NCBI GenBank assembly: GCA_002427165.1
Contig: DIQB01000041.1
Coordinates: 446 to 8,115, forward strand
Source of the DNA: Firmicutes bacterium UBA5473
Lineage (GTDB): Bacteria; Bacillota; DTU084
Length of the DNA stretch: 7,670 nucleotides
Reading direction: 5' to 3'
Shown: positions 6,396 through 7,670 of the stretch, one piece after another
How the letters are laid out: every line of letters begins with the position of its first letter
Position numbering within the stretch: position 1 is the first letter of the stretch
The notes under the pieces: generated by a model
The model's database searches: none
What the model was told of the DNA's origin: nothing
What the model saw: the letters and a program-made list of their open reading frames with translations, nothing else
Program-made: the position numbers and the translations under genes

Positions 6396-6740
6396 TCACC
6401 TCCATCTGCGTATCTCCTCTGCTAACTTCAATATGCGTGTTGCTGGGGGCTCATCTAGAACTTTGGCCAGCTCCTCCAATTCCCCTGCACTTTTCTCCAA
6501 GGCTCTCTCTCGCTTGAGGCTTGTCTCAATTAAGCCCAAGGCCTCCTCATAGGACTCCATGGTCTCCTGGGAGCGACGAATAAGATCGTGCACAGCCTGG
6601 CGGCTGATGCAAAGCTCTTCTGCGATCTCAGCTAAAGAACGATCCTCATCTCCTTGGAGCCTGCAGGCAAGAAGCTGCCTTTCTGTGAGCAACCTGCCAT
6701 AAAAATCGCAAAGTAAACCCAGTCTTGCTATTCGTTCCAT
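6396..6740 (-). CDS. ylxM: YlxM family helix-turn-helix protein, SRP-associated
   Basis: A 114-residue protein of the YlxM/p13 family, almost always encoded just before ffh in Gram-positive bacteria. It opens with RLGLLCDFYGRLLTERQ, the family signature, followed by a sigma-70 region 4-like helix-turn-helix (about 34-60; SLAEIAEELCISRQAVHDLIRR), then a charged, probably coiled-coil tail (about 61-97). In streptococci YlxM has been reported to interact with SRP components; a DNA-binding role is suggested only by the fold. ATG 6740 has a modest GGCGGT site nearby and a consensus promoter 34 bp upstream. Unlike many Firmicutes, ftsY is not immediately upstream; the preceding gene is a CheX homologue. 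Confidence 0.95.
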   Translation of the reverse strand: MERIARLGLLCDFYGRLLTERQLLACRLQGDEDRSLAEIAEELCISRQAVHDLIRRSQETMESYEEALGLIETSLKRERALEKSAGELEELAKVLDEPPATRILKLAEEIRRWR

Positions 6741-6750
6741 ATCTACCGCC

Positions 6751-6772
6751 TGTAAAGTATTATTCCTTTACA
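6751..6772 (-). promoter_or_regulatory. Perfect inverted repeat at the ylxM-ffh transcription start (candidate operator)
   Basis: TGTAAAG and CTTTACA (7 bp each, 6751-6757 and 6766-6772) are separated by 8 bp. On the minus strand the repeat begins 1 bp after the -10 hexamer, and the predicted +1 falls near the inner end of the first arm. The first arm is therefore mostly untranscribed, which favours a protein-binding DNA site over an RNA hairpin. I do not recognise the operator family. Confidence 0.5.
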
Positions 6773-6773
6773 C

Positions 6774-6803
6774 ATTATACAGGAGAAAAAAGGGAGCTGT
6801 CAA
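6774..6803 (-). promoter_or_regulatory. Consensus sigma-A promoter for ylxM-ffh-rpsP-khpA-rimM-trmD
   Basis: On the minus strand, TTGACA (6803-6798) and TATAAT (6779-6774) are separated by 18 bp; both hexamers are perfect. Upstream lie AAAATAATTTTT and a T10 tract that could act as an UP element. The predicted start is near 6766-6767, giving a leader of roughly 26 nt. Confidence 0.85.
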
Positions 6804-6925
6804 TCCCCCCAGAAAAATTATTTTGCAAACTGCAAAAAAAAAATCCTAGTGGTGTAGCTATGTTAAACCTTTTTCGGACTTTCCCAGAAATGAACCGGTG
6901 TCGACCACACTTTCAAAAAAGCAGG
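6804..6925 (-). other. Intergenic stretch between cheX and the ylxM promoter, with T10 tract
   Basis: No gene is seen here. On the minus strand, right after the cheX stop, AAGC/GCTT brackets six bases and is followed by TTTTTT (6912-6917), a very weak terminator-like element overlapping the stop. Farther on, a run of ten T (6843-6834) follows CACCACTAGGA. GUGGU near 6905 could pair with ACCAC just before this run, closing a 60-nt multi-branch loop, but no compact GC-rich stem precedes the T10. It may hold an unconventional terminator, or just upstream promoter DNA. Confidence 0.4.
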
Positions 6926-7378
6926 TTAGCTTGGGGTTTCCTCAAGGGCGATTTTAATTGTGGGATTGCCGATTGGCGTGGCTAGGGGTAAAGAGAGAAC
7001 CTGCCCCCTTGTCTTCAGATCTGCTGAGTTGTCAACAAAAACCTCAGGCGTGGAGATATCACAGTTGTAGTTGTGCTGCAGAAGGCCGCTGACTGCATTC
7101 CCACTGATGATATTTGCAACTTCAGCTAAGGCCGAGGTAACGAAGCTGTCCGGGGAGTCAATCTCAAGCCCACTCATGATCCTCACCATCTCCAGGGTCA
7201 TGCTTTGAGGAAACTGATAGAGAACACTGCCCCTAAGATCCCCTGTGATAGAAATCAGCACCTCTACTGTAGGTTCAGTCTGCTGTGGGTTGTCAGTGCG
7301 AACAACATCCAAATCCAGCATTAGCTTGAAAACCTGAAGCGTGGCCTGGTAGAAGGGGTTGACGTATTCTGCCCTCAT
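6926..7378 (-). CDS. cheX: CheX-type CheY-P phosphatase family protein
   Basis: A 150-residue CheC/CheX/FliY-superfamily protein of CheX size. CheX dephosphorylates phospho-CheY or other response-regulator domains in the cytoplasm. It begins MRAEYVNPFYQATLQVF, the usual CheX N-terminus. The single phosphatase motif is in ALAEVANIISGNAVSGL, giving E86 and N89, matching the paired Glu and Asn of the ExxN active site. The PLATPIGNPTIKIAL segment near the end matches the family's final strands. ATG 7378 overlaps the upstream hemerythrin stop by 4 nt (ATGA) and has AGGGGGT 8 nt upstream; a start 27 nt earlier is possible but less like the family. No chemotaxis or flagellar gene is visible, so it may act on another response regulator. 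Its coupling with hemerythrin suggests a shared oxygen- or redox-linked role, which is inference. Confidence 0.9.
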   Translation of the reverse strand: MRAEYVNPFYQATLQVFKLMLDLDVVRTDNPQQTEPTVEVLISITGDLRGSVLYQFPQSMTLEMVRIMSGLEIDSPDSFVTSALAEVANIISGNAVSGLLQHNYNCDISTPEVFVDNSADLKTRGQVLSLPLATPIGNPTIKIALEETPS

Positions 7379-7670
7379 AGGGCGCCACCCCCTTGCCTTG
7401 CCCAATGTCCGATTGCCTGATCTTGCGTTGCTACATGATTGATCAGCCAGGCAAGCAATTTCCCTGCAAACTTCTGCACCAGTTCCTCCTCATACCCCAG
7501 CTGTGCAAATTGCTGTTCAAACTCCACTACTTCCCCGGCAAAGTCACTGTGGATTTTGCTGTGGTCTCGAAGGCCAGGATATTGAATCTGCGCCTGGTAT
7601 TCTTCTTCTGCGCGGAAATGCTCAACCACATAAACCTTCATAAAATCTAAGGTTTCCCTAACCTTATCCA
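7375..7670 (-). CDS. Bacteriohemerythrin-like protein (5' end outside window)
   Basis: 97 residues of the C-terminal portion are visible, and the reading frame stays open through the right edge, so the Met at 7641 is internal. Full bacteriohemerythrins are about 130-150 residues. The four-helix di-iron fold is recognisable from its ligand pattern: YVVEHFRAEEEY (first visible His with Glu of HxxxE type), DHSKIH (HxxxH) and NHVATQD (HxxxxD), leaving only the first-helix His off-window. The family binds oxygen reversibly at a di-iron centre and may sense or buffer oxygen or iron. The end is short (ARQGGGAL) and overlaps cheX by ATGA, so the two are translated together. The missing N-terminus could carry another domain, such as a sensor or methyl-accepting region; this cannot be judged here. 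Confidence 0.88.
   Translation of the reverse strand, partial: DKVRETLDFMKVYVVEHFRAEEEYQAQIQYPGLRDHSKIHSDFAGEVVEFEQQFAQLGYEEELVQKFAGKLLAWLINHVATQDQAIGHWARQGGGAL

Noticed and set aside
6741..6925. SRP RNA (ffs) or a known riboswitch upstream of ylxM
   Set aside because: The conserved SRP RNA tetraloop/internal-loop motif (GGAAG and CAGG type) is absent, and no riboswitch aptamer core that I know can be traced.
7379..7405. CheX start nine codons upstream at 7405
   Set aside because: The extra residues overlap hemerythrin more deeply and do not resemble CheX; ATG 7378 gives the family N-terminus and an ATGA overlap.

Overview
The window is a densely packed, single-direction stretch of a bacterial chromosome. 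All 13 genes lie on the minus strand and run from high to low coordinates. The order ylxM-ffh-rpsP-khpA-rimM-trmD-rplS-lepB-rbgA-rnhB is the classic SRP/ribosome-maturation block of Firmicutes. YlxM, a Gram-positive-type short S16-KH-RimM arrangement, strong AGGAGG ribosome binding sites, sigma-A-type promoters and frequent GTG/TTG starts all point to a Gram-positive clostridial lineage. Genus cannot be fixed from this sequence. Many residues were assigned by recognising family motifs, not by a database search.

Layout in transcription order. At the right edge (7670-6926) are the C-terminal part of a hemerythrin-like oxygen/iron-binding protein and a CheX-type phosphatase, joined by an ATGA overlap. 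A 185-bp intergenic region (6741-6925) follows. It holds a T10 tract, a consensus promoter and an inverted repeat at the predicted transcription start. Next come ylxM and ffh (signal recognition particle), rpsP (ribosomal protein S16), khpA (KH RNA-binding protein), rimM (30S maturation) and trmD (tRNA m1G37 methyltransferase), all with gaps of 15 nt or less or with overlaps. A second promoter, with perfect -35 and -10 hexamers, overlaps the trmD stop. It leads through a short structured leader resembling the L19 autoregulatory leader into rplS (L19), lepB (signal peptidase I), rbgA (50S assembly GTPase) and rnhB (RNase HII). The left edge (794-1) is a truncated HD-GYP-domain protein that begins with TTG immediately after the rnhB stop.

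Functionally the core joins co-translational protein targeting and processing (Ffh, LepB), ribosomal proteins and assembly factors (S16, L19, RimM, RbgA, KhpA) and tRNA modification (TrmD). On either side are signalling genes: hemerythrin plus CheX upstream, HD-GYP (probable cyclic-di-GMP hydrolase) downstream. These flanks are the accessory part. I see no mobile element, CRISPR array, tRNA or rRNA, and no clearly new system. The most useful observations concern regulation (two consensus promoters, a possible operator, a leader hairpin, an intercistronic hairpin), the coupling of an HD-GYP gene to rnhB, and an altered G4 motif in RbgA.
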